Shown in pieces: positions 1-7,801 of a stretch of 32,047 nt of DNA. Source of the DNA: Candidatus Woesearchaeota archaeon. Its GTDB lineage: Archaea; Nanobdellota; Nanobdellia; Woesearchaeales; GW2011-AR4. The position numbers and the translations under genes are program-made. The number at the start of each line of letters is the position of its first letter. Within the stretch, counting starts at the first letter, position 1. The DNA lies in NCBI GenBank assembly GCA_016185815.1, contig JACPMT010000040.1, forward strand, positions 1-32,047, given 5' to 3'. The notes under the pieces were generated by a model. The model saw only the letters and a list, made by a program, of their open reading frames with translations. It was not told where the DNA came from and did not search any database.

Positions 1-155
1 ATAACATTGCCGCCTTTCTCAACATACTCTTCAATGTCCTCAAATGTTCCAGGCACAATTCCATCCCTTTTATTCACATTATTTATTTTGTAAACTATGA
101 TTACATCATGCTTATAGGGCTCTATCCTTTGTTTTTTTGTGTTTATTGTAACAAT
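1..155 (-). repeat. Internal gene duplication, copy 2 (continues off the window)
   Basis: Second copy of the segment at 547-701, within the same reading frame and cut by the window edge. Its full length cannot be seen. The preceding residues (DFNHKTGKIVTIN) resemble the linker normally found after the VWA region in this family. Confidence 0.75.
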
Positions 156-1727
156 CTTCCCTGTTTTGTGGTTGAAGTCCTTTATATCCTCTGTCCCAAT
201 CATGAAATTTATTAATGAGCTCCAGAAAATCGGATAGCCCGGCAGCGTCTTGAAGTCGCTTGTATCATCAAGAATCCCGTAGTAGGCAATCTTACCCTTT
301 TTCCTTTCGCCGTAAACTATCAGCGGAGTTTTGTCGTCAGCTGACGCAAATGTCACAGTTCCCTTTTTTGCATCAGCCCCAAAGTAAGAGGCTGTTGTCG
401 TGAAGCACCTCTCCTTCTCAAACTGCTTTGTTATCTGGTTTATCGTGTCAACGCAGACCTTGGTTGGCTTGCTTATCTTGTTCTTTAATTCAACTCCAAG
501 CAACTCTCTTGTATTGATTTCCTTTGAGTCGTCCTGCACAGCTATTATGGCATTGCCCCCTTTTTCAACATAATCCTCGATATCCTCAAATGTCCCCGGC
601 ACAATGCCGTCCCTTTTGTTCACATTGTTTATCCTGTAAACTATTATTATGTCATGCTTGTAAGGATCTATCTTCTGCTTTTCCCTGTTTATGGTAAGGA
701 CAGGAGGATTGACAACATCCAGCTCAATGTCCTTTGCTGCTTCAAGCGCCAGCTCAAGATTGCTTGATTTTTCATTTGTTATCAGCAAAACAGAATTCTT
801 TATTTTTGGGGGCGTTGCAATAAAGGCAGCGTCGTCAACTTCCAGATCGTCTTTAGGCTCAAGCTCCACTTTTGAAATTCCCGCAGGCGTGTCAAAAACA
901 AAGTTTTCAACGGAATTGGCGGCGATAGCCACTTTTGTTTGCGTTATCTCCTTGTTGTCCTTTACAATCTTTATTGTTATCTGTTTTGCCTCGCTGTTGA
1001 AGTTTTTTATATAGACTTTTGTGTTGTATTTTGCCACCTCAAGCTTTATAATGCCGACATTTTTTGCATTGTTTGAAACATCAATAAAGTCAACCAGCTT
1101 GTCTTCCGAAGACAATGTTGCTCTTACAACCTCTATGTCAGGCCCCTCTGTGGCAAGAAAATCGCTTATTACAACAATTCTGCCGGGCTTGTCCCTCAGG
1201 ATGTCCTTGGCAAGAAGCAAAGCGTCCCCAAGATTTGTTGTTGTCGCCCTTGGCTTTATTTTTGAAAGCACATCAAAAGCTATTTTGGAGTTTTCGTTTT
1301 CCAGCACGATTAGCGGCACGTTTTCAGCCATGATTATGCTGTTCCTCCCGCTTAATGCCTTTTTTGCCTGCTCCAAAGCCTTGTCAAACCTTGAAACTCC
1401 CTTTTCCTTCGCCTGCATCGAGGCGCTCACATCCAGAATAATCACAGTGTTTTCCAATGTCACGTCATATTTTAATTTTACAAACGGCGCGGCTGCAACA
1501 ACGGAAAGGCCCAAAATTGACAATAACTGCAGTAAAAACAGCAAATTTGTCATTAATTTCTGGAAGAATGAGTACTGCCTTGACCTTTTCTTGTCTTGCA
1601 GGACAAACATCAATGAAGGGATTATTTTTTCCTGGGGCTTTGGCCTTCTTAGGTAGAGAACGACAAAAACAGCGACTGCTATCAGCGCCCACAATCCCAG
1701 AGGCCTTTGAAACGGCAAAGTCACCAT
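1..1727 (-). CDS. BatA-like membrane protein with von Willebrand factor A domain (partial)
   Basis: The reading frame is open from an ATG at 1727 to the window edge (575 codons), so the C-terminus is missing. Two hydrophobic segments lie near residues 11-27 and 61-82, the usual start of BatA/aerotolerance-type proteins. A VWA domain follows, with the metal-binding motif DVSAS at residues 99-103 and a TTTNLGDALL stretch after it. Beyond about residue 290 there is a region that reads like a glutamine-amidotransferase-like fold (IIIVYRINNVNKRDG, then PGTFEDIEDYVEKGGN). This segment begins to repeat at the window edge, so the gene contains an internal tandem duplication of about 182 codons. Proteins of this type are membrane anchored and are often encoded beside MoxR ATPases; no such neighbour is visible here. 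No Shine-Dalgarno sequence precedes the ATG. The family call is fairly sure, the cellular role is not. Confidence 0.75.
   Translation of the reverse strand, partial: MVTLPFQRPLGLWALIAVAVFVVLYLRRPKPQEKIIPSLMFVLQDKKRSRQYSFFQKLMTNLLFLLQLLSILGLSVVAAAPFVKLKYDVTLENTVIILDVSASMQAKEKGVSRFDKALEQAKKALSGRNSIIMAENVPLIVLENENSKIAFDVLSKIKPRATTTNLGDALLLAKDILRDKPGRIVVISDFLATEGPDIEVVRATLSSEDKLVDFIDVSNNAKNVGIIKLEVAKYNTKVYIKNFNSEAKQITIKIVKDNKEITQTKVAIAANSVENFVFDTPAGISKVELEPKDDLEVDDAAFIATPPKIKNSVLLITNEKSSNLELALEAAKDIELDVVNPPVLTINREKQKIDPYKHDIIIVYRINNVNKRDGIVPGTFEDIEDYVEKGGNAIIAVQDDSKEINTRELLGVELKNKISKPTKVCVDTINQITKQFEKERCFTTTASYFGADAKKGTVTFASADDKTPLIVYGERKKGKIAYYGILDDTSDFKTLPGYPIFWSSLINFMIGTEDIKDFNHKTGKIVTINTKKQRIEPYKHDVIIVYKINNVNKRDGIVPGTFEDIEEYVEKGGNV
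547..701 (-). repeat. Internal gene duplication, copy 1 (partner at 1-155)
   Basis: Bases 547-701 closely match 1-155, offset by 546 nt (182 codons, in frame). Both encode TIN..KQ(K/R)I(D/E)PYKHD followed by NNVNKRDGIVPGTFEDI. Most differences are at third codon positions, so the copies are diverged and probably under protein-level constraint. Similarity stops abruptly near 701/155. Confidence 0.8.
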
Positions 1728-1805
1728 TTTATTTTGATATTTATGAATTGTTGTTTTTATTAACTATACATTTGCTTTAATGGGCTTATGTTTCTTATTC
1801 TGCTC

Positions 1806-1913
1806 TTATTCAATTTCGTTCAAATCCAATTCAATCACGTCATTATTTTTCAAGATATGCTCCACTTCTTCCCTTGTCTTCCCCATCAGCCTGGCCAAAT
1901 CGTCTATTTTCAT
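1806..1913 (-). CDS. Small 35-aa protein downstream of the AbrB-like gene
   Basis: The ATG at 1913 lies 4 nt after the stop of the AbrB-like gene, with a GGTGAGG Shine-Dalgarno-like stretch overlapping that stop. The product begins MKIDDLARLMGKTREEVE and ends in an acidic tail (LDLNEIE), with a short helix-turn-helix-like pattern (LARLMGKTREEVEHIL). It is not recognised as a known family. The tight spacing suggests co-translation with the AbrB-like protein, perhaps as a partner or a second small regulator. Being short, it could be spurious, but the ribosome-binding site and amphipathic pattern favour a real gene. Confidence 0.5.
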   Translation of the reverse strand: MKIDDLARLMGKTREEVEHILKNNDVIELDLNEIE

Positions 1914-1917
1914 TGCC

Positions 1918-2121
1918 TCACCTTTTTTTCTTCTTGTTAAGTACAAGATTGATTATTTCCTTCGGATTAACAATGTCCTTGACAAGCACGAGAATATCGT
2001 TGAACTCGTACCAGTAAACCTCGGACTTTGAGCCTATCTTCAAGTCCTGCCTTGCCTCCTGCGGCAGGGTCAATTGCCCCTGCTTCGTCAATTTCACCTT
2101 GCCTATGAATTTCGCTTCCAT
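1918..2121 (-). CDS. AbrB/SpoVT-type DNA-binding protein
   Basis: About 67 aa, taking the ATG at 2121 (MEAKFIGKVKLTKQGQLTLP). The core GKVKLTKQGQLTLPQEARQDLKI is the swapped-hairpin AbrB fold: a basic strand, then the LTLPxEAR turn, then a hydrophobic strand region (VYWYEFNDILVLV). Such proteins bind DNA as dimers and act as small transcription regulators or as antitoxins. The frame stays open upstream for 31 more codons, but that sequence is AT-rich and does not look like AbrB, so the internal ATG was preferred. A 35-aa gene follows 4 nt after the stop. No toxin is adjacent, so a transcription regulator is as likely as an antitoxin. Confidence 0.7.
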   Translation of the reverse strand: MEAKFIGKVKLTKQGQLTLPQEARQDLKIGSKSEVYWYEFNDILVLVKDIVNPKEIINLVLNKKKKR

Positions 2122-2224
2122 TATCCTGTTATTAATTTTAATATTTTTAATAAAAATACCGCTATTTTTAAATTTATTAAAAGTAATATTTCTAAAGTTT
2201 TCGGTTTTGCGCAAAGTAGAAAGA

Positions 2225-2232
2225 TTTAAATA
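2225..2232 (+). promoter_or_regulatory. Archaeal TATA box (P1) for the Thr-rich leader ORF
   Basis: TTTAAATA preceded by a purine-rich BRE (GAAAGA). The box lies 24-31 nt before the ATG at 2256, the spacing for a leaderless transcript. The extended motif AAAGATTTAAATAGTR recurs at 17963 and 19041. Confidence 0.7.
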
Positions 2233-2255
2233 GTGGTTTTATATTTGCTTTAATT

Positions 2256-2336
2256 ATGGCAAATATTGTTTTATTGTTATTGGACATAATTTTCAATACA
2301 ACTTCAACTACTTCTACAACTACAACAACAGCCTAA
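2256..2336 (+). CDS. Putative threonine-rich leader peptide (26 aa) upstream of thrS
   Basis: A short ORF starting at ATG 2256 and ending TAA at 2334-2336. The product starts MANIVLLLLDIIF and ends with NTTSTTSTTTTTA, so nine of the last thirteen residues are threonine, using ACA and ACT codons. It begins where a leaderless transcript from the TTTAAATA box at 2225 should start. The next gene is threonyl-tRNA synthetase. Enzyme and leader content match the logic of the E. coli thr operon leader, where ribosome stalling on Thr codons senses charged tRNA-Thr. Immediately after the Thr run comes a 5-bp hairpin whose loop contains the stop codon, then a U-rich tract. What is seen is the ORF, its composition and its place; regulation is inferred. 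The alternative is a chance low-complexity stretch. Confidence 0.55.
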   Translation: MANIVLLLLDIIFNTTSTTSTTTTTA

Positions 2337-2375
2337 AGGCTGCTCATTGTCTAAAATTCAGTTTTTCTTTGTTTT
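2329..2375 (+). terminator. Hairpin plus U-rich tract between leader ORF and thrS (possible attenuator)
   Basis: CAGCC (2329-2333) pairs with GGCTG (2338-2342); the loop TAAA holds the leader stop codon. A T-rich run (2362-2375, TTTTTCTTTGTTTT) follows about 20 nt later. Archaeal RNA polymerase terminates at U-rich tracts, so transcripts from P1 may end here unless a condition allows read-through. No competing antiterminator pairing is visible; the Thr codon run has no G and looks unstructured. Confidence 0.45.
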
Positions 2376-2391
2376 AACCAGTTCAATAAAA

Positions 2392-2400
2392 TATATAAAT
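2392..2400 (+). promoter_or_regulatory. Second TATA box (P2) for thrS
   Basis: TATATAAAT, 37-45 nt before the thrS ATG at 2437. A start about 25 nt downstream would leave a leader of roughly 15 nt without a Shine-Dalgarno sequence. It means thrS could be transcribed independently of the leader ORF. Confidence 0.5.
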
Positions 2401-2436
2401 CGGACAAAAACTTCAAAAAATAAGACAAAAACTAAA

Positions 2437-4362
2437 ATGCCAAAAATCAAGATAACATTGCCGGATGGGAGCGTAAAGGAATACCATAAAGGGATTACTG
2501 CAGGCGAAATTGCCTTTGGCATAGGCAAAAGGCTTGGGGAAGACGCATTAATTGCAAAAATAAACGGCAAGCTAAAAGATTTATTTGTTCCGATAAATGA
2601 AGATTCAACCCTGCAGATTATAACTTACAAAGACAAAGAAGGATTGGAGGCTTTCAGGCACAGCACAGCGCATTTGCTTGCCCATGCAGTTGTTGAGATG
2701 TTTCCAGATGCAAAGCCCACAATAGGGCCTGTTGTTGAAGAGGGCTTCTATTATGATTTTGGCATTGAGCACCATTTCGTTCCTGAAGACTTGGTCAAGA
2801 TAGAGCAGAGAATGCATGAAATTGTCAAAAAGGAATACAAAGTTGAGAGAATTGAGTTAAGCGAGGGCGAAGCAAAAAAACTTTTCAAAAATAACCCGTT
2901 TAAAATAGAGTTAATCCAGGAATTCCATGAGGAAAAACAGCCAATTAGCGCCTATAAACAAGGCGATTTTATCGACTTGTGCAGGGGCCCCCACATCCCA
3001 CACACCGGAAAAATAAAAGCGTTCAAGCTGACGAAAATCGCATCAGCTTACTGGAGAGGCGACCCAAAAAATCAGCAACTGCAGAGAATTTATGGGGTAA
3101 GCTTTTCTGAAAAAAGCATGCTTGATGCTCACTTAAAGCAGGTTGAAGAAGCAGAGAAAAGAGACCACAGGAAAATAGGCAAGGAGCTTGAATGGTTTAA
3201 TTTCTTTGAGGAAAGCCCTGGCTCGCCGTTTTTTTATCCAAAAGGGACAATAATCTACAACCTGCTGCTGGAATTCATCAGGAATGAATACAAAAAAAGA
3301 GGCTATCAGGAAGTTATAACTCCACTTCTTTATGAAAAATCCTTGTGGGTTACCTCAGGCCATTGGGAGCATTTCAAGGAAAGCATGTTTGTTTTGGAAT
3401 CAGAAGGAAAAGAGTTTGCCCTAAAGCCGATGAACTGCCCTTCGCATGTTTTGGTTTACAAGTCAAAATCAAGAAGCTACAAGGACTTGCCTTTGAGGAT
3501 TGCTGATTTTGCTCCTTTGCACAGGAATGAATTGTCTGGAGTTTTGGCTGGCTTGACAAGGGTAAGAAAAATGTCTCAGGATGATGCACACATTTTCATT
3601 GCCCCTGAGCAGATTGAAGAGGAGATTTTCAGAGTGCTTGATTTTACAAATTTCATTTACAGGGAAGTGTTTGATTTTGACTACAAGGTTGAATTAAGCA
3701 CGAAGCCGGAAAAGTTTATGGGCAATGCTGAAGGCTGGAGCAAGGCAGAGGAAGCACTGAAAAAAGCGCTTGAAAAAAAGAAAATTGCGTATGAAATCAA
3801 ATCCGGGGAAGGGGCTTTTTACGGGCCTAAAATTGACTTTCACATTAAAGACGCTTTGGGAAGGGACTGGCAGCTTGCCACCATACAGCTTGACTTCCAA
3901 TTGCCTGAAAGATTTGAAGCAACTTATGTCGGAGCGGACAATGCAAAGCACCCTGTTGTGATGATTCACCGGGCATTGTTCGGCTCAATTGAACGGTTCA
4001 TTGGAATTTTGGTTGAGCACTATGCAGGCAAGCTTCCATTGTGGCTGGCGCCTGTTCAGGTTAGAATCTTGACAGTTGCTGACAGGTTTGAAAAATATGC
4101 AAACAAAATAAATGAAGAGCTTGAAAAGCATAACGTTAGGGTTGAAGCAGACTCAAGAGCTGAAAGCGTTGGGTATAAAGTTAGGGAAGCGCAGCACCAG
4201 AAAATTCCATTGATTTTGACAGTAGGCGAAAAAGAAGAAAGCAAGGGCACGGTTGCAGTAAGGACGATTGATAATAAGGTTTATTTTGACGTTAAGGTTG
4301 ATGATTTATTAAGCAAAATTTTAAAAAATATTAAAGAGAAAAAGGTTAAGGTCGAGTTCTAA
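2437..4362 (+). CDS. thrS: Threonyl-tRNA synthetase, bacterial type
   Basis: Charges tRNA-Thr in the cytoplasm; 641 aa from the ATG at 2437 (MPKIKITLPDGSVKEY). Order of domains: TGS (about 1-62); SAD editing domain with HSTAH at 75-79 and CRGPH at 182-186; class II catalytic core (motif 2 around RIADFAPLHRNE, zinc-site MNCPSH, AEGWSKAEEALKK to IHRALFGSIERFIGIL as motif 3); and an anticodon-binding domain (LAPVQVRILTVADRFEKYA to EEESKGTVAVR.) at the end. The presence of TGS and SAD rather than the archaeal N-terminal editing domain marks it as the bacterial/eukaryotic type. An upstream in-frame TTG at 2347 would add 30 poorly conserved residues and is rejected. It is preceded by a Thr-rich leader ORF and a second TATA box, and ends 6 nt from a convergent gene. 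Confidence 0.95.
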   Translation: MPKIKITLPDGSVKEYHKGITAGEIAFGIGKRLGEDALIAKINGKLKDLFVPINEDSTLQIITYKDKEGLEAFRHSTAHLLAHAVVEMFPDAKPTIGPVVEEGFYYDFGIEHHFVPEDLVKIEQRMHEIVKKEYKVERIELSEGEAKKLFKNNPFKIELIQEFHEEKQPISAYKQGDFIDLCRGPHIPHTGKIKAFKLTKIASAYWRGDPKNQQLQRIYGVSFSEKSMLDAHLKQVEEAEKRDHRKIGKELEWFNFFEESPGSPFFYPKGTIIYNLLLEFIRNEYKKRGYQEVITPLLYEKSLWVTSGHWEHFKESMFVLESEGKEFALKPMNCPSHVLVYKSKSRSYKDLPLRIADFAPLHRNELSGVLAGLTRVRKMSQDDAHIFIAPEQIEEEIFRVLDFTNFIYREVFDFDYKVELSTKPEKFMGNAEGWSKAEEALKKALEKKKIAYEIKSGEGAFYGPKIDFHIKDALGRDWQLATIQLDFQLPERFEATYVGADNAKHPVVMIHRALFGSIERFIGILVEHYAGKLPLWLAPVQVRILTVADRFEKYANKINEELEKHNVRVEADSRAESVGYKVREAQHQKIPLILTVGEKEESKGTVAVRTIDNKVYFDVKVDDLLSKILKNIKEKKVKVEF

Positions 4363-4368
4363 AATTTG

Positions 4369-5268
4369 TTATCTCTTTTTGCTGTCCCCTCTTCTTCTAA
4401 AGAACCTTACAGCAGCCCATAACACCAATGCTGCAACTGCGTATGGAAGTGCTGCAAAAATCAATTTAAGCAGATTGTTTATGCTTGTTACTAACCTTCT
4501 CACCAATTCTGAAAATTTCACAAACACTATGTTAGCGTACTGCGGCTGCTTTTCGCTTAATGTTACGTATATTGCTGAATAGTCAACACGCTGGTCGATG
4601 TTTTTCAGCGAATCTTCCAAGTACTTTATGGTTCTCTCCTGCTCGAATATTCTATCGCTCAGCTGTATTTTGTCTGCAGTCAAAGTCGCTTCCTCGTACA
4701 TTTTATTGTACCTCAAAAGCCTTTGCTTTTCAGCATTAATCTCAATCTCGAGGTTTTTGTAAGAGCCGGTGACATCCTCTGCATTTTCATTGAAGGACTT
4801 GACTTCGCCTATATTTTTTAATTGCGTTATTATGTCATTATATTTCCTGCTGTCAACCTTTAGCTGGTAAGCGCCGCTGTAATAGGATTTCCAGCCTGAG
4901 TCGTATTTGTTGACGTTTTCATTCAGGAGATAGGAGTTGGTTGCCCTTACTATTGACTTGAGCTTTGACTCTGCATCAGCAAATTGCCCTGTTTCAACTT
5001 CTGTTGAAAGGCTTGATGATCTGGTTATCTTGCGTTCTGCAACATCAGGCGCAAAATCGCCGTACACAGGCACAGGAGGTATGATTCCGCTGCTTCTGAA
5101 GTATGCAGCTTCCGAAACTGCCATTTCCCCGCCAATGCCTTTTGTAAGTGAGGGCACATTGGCTATACTTCCTATGCTACCTACATTCAAAAAGATAAGC
5201 ACGGCTAAGGATATAACAATAAGCAGCCAGTTTTCCTTCAACTTGTTTAATTGCTCTGTTATCGCCAT
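4369..5268 (-). CDS. DUF4349-type membrane protein with coiled coil
   Basis: 299 aa, starting at ATG 5268 (MAITEQLNKLKENW); an earlier TTG is less likely. One membrane segment near residues 15-35 (LLIVISLAVLIFLNV), then an extracytoplasmic region with the DUF4349 pattern: RKITRSSSLSTEVE, GAYQLKVDSRKYND, then a helical coiled-coil stretch (IEINAEKQRLLRYNKMYEEA to RIFEQERTIKYLEDSL) and a VDYSAIYVTLSE strand. A second membrane segment lies near the end (AALPYAVAALVLWAAVRFF), followed by basic residues. A TATA-like TTTATATA lies about 35 nt upstream of the ATG. Function of the family is unknown; it is found in bacteria and archaea, often as a lipoprotein or membrane-anchored protein. It converges on thrS. 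Confidence 0.7.
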   Translation of the reverse strand: MAITEQLNKLKENWLLIVISLAVLIFLNVGSIGSIANVPSLTKGIGGEMAVSEAAYFRSSGIIPPVPVYGDFAPDVAERKITRSSSLSTEVETGQFADAESKLKSIVRATNSYLLNENVNKYDSGWKSYYSGAYQLKVDSRKYNDIITQLKNIGEVKSFNENAEDVTGSYKNLEIEINAEKQRLLRYNKMYEEATLTADKIQLSDRIFEQERTIKYLEDSLKNIDQRVDYSAIYVTLSEKQPQYANIVFVKFSELVRRLVTSINNLLKLIFAALPYAVAALVLWAAVRFFRRRGDSKKR

Positions 5269-5377
5269 TTTAATCAATAATTTTATAGTAAGCAGCTTGT
5301 ATATAAATATTCTTTTATAGCTTCAAATTGGCTTGAAGTTATAGCTCCTTTCAAAAATGTAAATATAAATAAATATC

Positions 5378-5385
5378 TTTATAAA
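5378..5385 (+). promoter_or_regulatory. TATA box of srp54
   Basis: TTTATAAA 23-30 nt before the ATG at 5408, the leaderless spacing seen elsewhere in this window. Confidence 0.6.
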
Positions 5386-5407
5386 CTATTTTTAATAGCC
5401 CTAGAAT

Positions 5408-6811
5408 ATGGTCCTCGAAAACCTCAGCAATGCATTGAAAAACACATTGCAAAAAATAGCAAAATCCCTTTTTGTAGATGAAAAGCTGATTAATGAATTA
5501 ATAAAGGACATCCAAAGGGCTTTATTGCAGGCAGATGTAAATGTAAAATTGGTTTTTGACCTGACGGAAAAAATAAAGCAAAGGGCATTGAATGAGGAAT
5601 CCCCAAAAGGGCTTACAAAAAAGGAGCAGATAATAAATATAGTGTATGAGGAATTGGTTAATTTTCTCGGCAAGGAGCAGCACAAAATAGAGCTAAATCA
5701 AAAGCCATTTAAGATAATGCTTGTCGGCTTGTTCGGCTCCGGAAAAACAACCACGGCAGGAAAGCTTGCAAAATTTTACACGAAAAGAGGCCACAAGGTT
5801 GCATTGGTCGGCTTGGATATTCATCGTCCTGCTGCAATGGAGCAGATTGAGCAGGTTGGAAGGCACGCAAACGTTACTGTGTTTTTAGACAAAACCCACG
5901 AAAATCAAAGATTTTCGGGGCCCAGAAAATTCGGTGAATTGTCTCGGGAAATAAAAGACCCGATAGAAATATGGAAAAAACACATTGACGACTATAAAAA
6001 TTTTGACATTTTGATAATAGACACTGCCGGAAGAGACGCGCTTTCCCACGATTTAATCAATGAAATTGAAGAAGTAAACGAAAAAATCCAGCCGAATGAA
6101 AATTTATTGATTATCTCTGCGGACATAGGGCAAGCTGCCCAAAAGCAGGCGGAGCAGTTCCACAAAAGCTGCGGCATAACTGGCATAGTTGTTTCAAAAA
6201 TGGACGGCACTGCAAAGGGCGGAGGGGCTTTGACAGCCTGCGCAGTTTCAGGCGCGCCAATCAAATTTATCGGAATCGGGGAAAAAATAGACGATTTGGA
6301 GCAGTTTAACCCTCAAGGCTTTGTCGGAAGAATTTTAGGCATGGGTGACTTGGAAGCATTGCTGGAAAAAGCAAAGGAAGTGATAAAAACAGAGGATGCA
6401 GAAGACCTTGGCAAGAGGTTTCTTAAAGGAGAATTCAATTTGATTGACTTGTACGAGCAGATGGAAGCAATGTCAAAAATGGGGCCTTTAAGCAGCATTG
6501 TTGAAATGATACCTGGGTTTTCTTCCTTAAAATTGCCCAAGGAAATGCTACAGGTCCAGGAGGGCAAGCTAAAGAAATGGAAAATTGCAATGAACTCCAT
6601 GACAAAGTCAGAGCTTGAAGAGCCCGACATAATCGACAGCCCGAGGGTTGAAAGAATTGCAAAAGGCTCTGGGATTCAAACAAGCGAGATTAGAGAATTG
6701 CTAAAACAATACAAGCAAAGCAAGAAAATGGTCAAGATGTTCAAGGGCAGCAAGGGAGACATTTCAAAAATGATGAAGAAGTTTGGCGGAAAACTGCCGA
6801 TGGGCGTATAG
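5408..6811 (+). CDS. srp54: Signal recognition particle GTPase SRP54
   Basis: Binds 7S RNA and signal sequences on the ribosome and docks with FtsY to target membrane proteins. 467 aa, usual length. N-terminal four-helix bundle (1-95); G domain with P-loop GLFGSGKTTT at 107-116, DTAGRD at 205-210, SKMDG at 263-267 and GTAKGGG just after. The methionine-rich M domain fills about 320-455 (YEQMEAMSKMGPLSSIVEMIPG, EEPDIIDSPRVERIAKGSG). The SKMDG in place of the usual TKLDG is a mild variation. The C-terminal end (KMMKKFGGKLPMG) is the short basic tail common in archaea. It has its own TATA box and lies between convergent and divergent neighbours, so it is probably monocistronic. Confidence 0.95.
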   Translation: MVLENLSNALKNTLQKIAKSLFVDEKLINELIKDIQRALLQADVNVKLVFDLTEKIKQRALNEESPKGLTKKEQIINIVYEELVNFLGKEQHKIELNQKPFKIMLVGLFGSGKTTTAGKLAKFYTKRGHKVALVGLDIHRPAAMEQIEQVGRHANVTVFLDKTHENQRFSGPRKFGELSREIKDPIEIWKKHIDDYKNFDILIIDTAGRDALSHDLINEIEEVNEKIQPNENLLIISADIGQAAQKQAEQFHKSCGITGIVVSKMDGTAKGGGALTACAVSGAPIKFIGIGEKIDDLEQFNPQGFVGRILGMGDLEALLEKAKEVIKTEDAEDLGKRFLKGEFNLIDLYEQMEAMSKMGPLSSIVEMIPGFSSLKLPKEMLQVQEGKLKKWKIAMNSMTKSELEEPDIIDSPRVERIAKGSGIQTSEIRELLKQYKQSKKMVKMFKGSKGDISKMMKKFGGKLPMGV

Positions 6812-6878
6812 ATTTTGCTGAAAGTTATCTTCAAGAAACTGAAGGATTGAGGATAAATCTTTTGAGGATTTGAATAAA

Positions 6879-7037
6879 ATGAAGAAAGTTTTGAAGTTAT
6901 TAAAAGAACACAAAGTAACAATAAGAAAAGCTGCTAAACTTGCAGATGTTTCTTATTTAGAAATGCTAGGTTTGGTCTCCAGACTAGATATATGTATAGG
7001 ATATTCTTTAAAAGAATTAAGAAAAGACACAAGATAA
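6879..7037 (+). pseudogene. UPF0175-like antitoxin remnant (52 codons)
   Basis: From ATG 6879 the frame encodes MKKVLKLLKEHKVTIRKAAK and then LADVSYLEML and IGYSLKELRKD. This is the helix-turn-helix core typical of UPF0175 proteins (GKVTLRKAAELAGVSYxEM ... GYxLEDLxED). Those proteins normally have another 30-40 N-terminal residues. Upstream, a TGA at 6840-6842 closes this frame, while the neighbouring frame reads DFAESYLQETE up to that point, which suggests a lost N-terminus through a one-base shift. It lies between srp54 and a convergent gene, with no toxin beside it. It may be a decayed antitoxin; a functional small protein is possible. Confidence 0.45.
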
Positions 7038-7059
7038 AACGATTTATAATATTAATTTT

Positions 7060-7725
7060 TCACTCCAAAAACCTAGGATTAAACTTGTCATACCATTCCC
7101 TTTTCTCGATCTCGTCAAGAATGTTTGAAAATCCAAAAGTCGAGGCACCACCATGGATTTCAATCTTTTTGTCAAAGCCGTTTTTCAGCGCGTAAAACGC
7201 GCATATCTTGAAGCCGGCAGAATTCTCGTTCATCATTTCAACAGGGTTGTAAATAATTTCAATCATTCTTTCGCTTCTGTTAAAAACAGCGGCAATCGTG
7301 CTTGTGCCAGTTTCAGGGTCGATATATGAAATGCAGATTTTATCCAGCAAAGAGTCGAGAAATCTGGCAAATTTGTCAATGTCGCTGGCATCAATTTGGT
7401 TGAAATTTGCCCTTCCGACTGACTTTAAGCCAGGAATTTTCGATGCTGTCTCGGCAAAGAATTCCTTTACATCCTTAACCTTGATGAAAACGCTTACTTT
7501 GAAATGCTCTATTGTCTTTTTTGTCTTGATTTTTATTCCTTTGTACTTTCTGTTGAACTGCTCTGCAAGTTTTTCGAATTTAGGAATTAAAGTATCCAAA
7601 TCATGCTGCGCCTCGCCGTAGTACCTGTCGATTTCAGCTCCTACCTTAATCATTTGAGTAAAGTCTTTTTTGAAATTATTGATATCACTGGAGCTGAATT
7701 CCGACAGAATGTCGTTGTTTACCAT
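7060..7725 (-). CDS. Conserved-looking hypothetical protein (221 aa)
   Basis: Starts MVNNDILSEFSSSDINNFKK at ATG 7725, 24-31 nt after a TTTAAATA box on the minus strand. No recognised domain. The N-terminal third is helical (KVGAEIDRYYGEAQHDLDTLI PKFEKLAEQF), followed by strand-rich segments (IKIKTKKTIEHFKVSVFIKVK, ISYIDPETGTSTIAAVF). The middle resembles a two-domain arrangement with repeated alpha/beta pattern. No signal peptide or membrane segment, so it is probably cytoplasmic. It is transcribed divergently from the methyltransferase gene; the two promoters lie within 77 nt and may be co-regulated. Confidence 0.6.
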   Translation of the reverse strand: MVNNDILSEFSSSDINNFKKDFTQMIKVGAEIDRYYGEAQHDLDTLIPKFEKLAEQFNRKYKGIKIKTKKTIEHFKVSVFIKVKDVKEFFAETASKIPGLKSVGRANFNQIDASDIDKFARFLDSLLDKICISYIDPETGTSTIAAVFNRSERMIEIIYNPVEMMNENSAGFKICAFYALKNGFDKKIEIHGGASTFGFSNILDEIEKREWYDKFNPRFLE

Positions 7726-7748
7726 GATTGAATTTATTTTAATGGGAT

Positions 7749-7779
7749 TATTTAAATGTTATGAAAAAAGGTTTTTAAA
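7749..7779. promoter_or_regulatory. Divergent pair of TATA boxes
   Basis: Minus-strand TTTAAATA (7749-7756) serves the gene starting at 7725; plus-strand TTTTTAAA (7772-7779) serves the ATG at 7802. Each lies 23-31 nt from its start codon. Confidence 0.55.
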
Positions 7780-7801
7780 TTAGAGTATATTATTTGCATT
7801 A

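Noticed and set aside
1021..1656. Long plus-strand frame opposite the VWA gene
   Set aside because: It is antisense to a clear VWA-domain coding frame and shows no family features.
2347..2436. Upstream TTG start adding 30 residues to ThrRS
   Set aside because: The added stretch is basic, low-complexity, covers the TATA box at 2392, and the TGS domain begins properly at the ATG at 2437.
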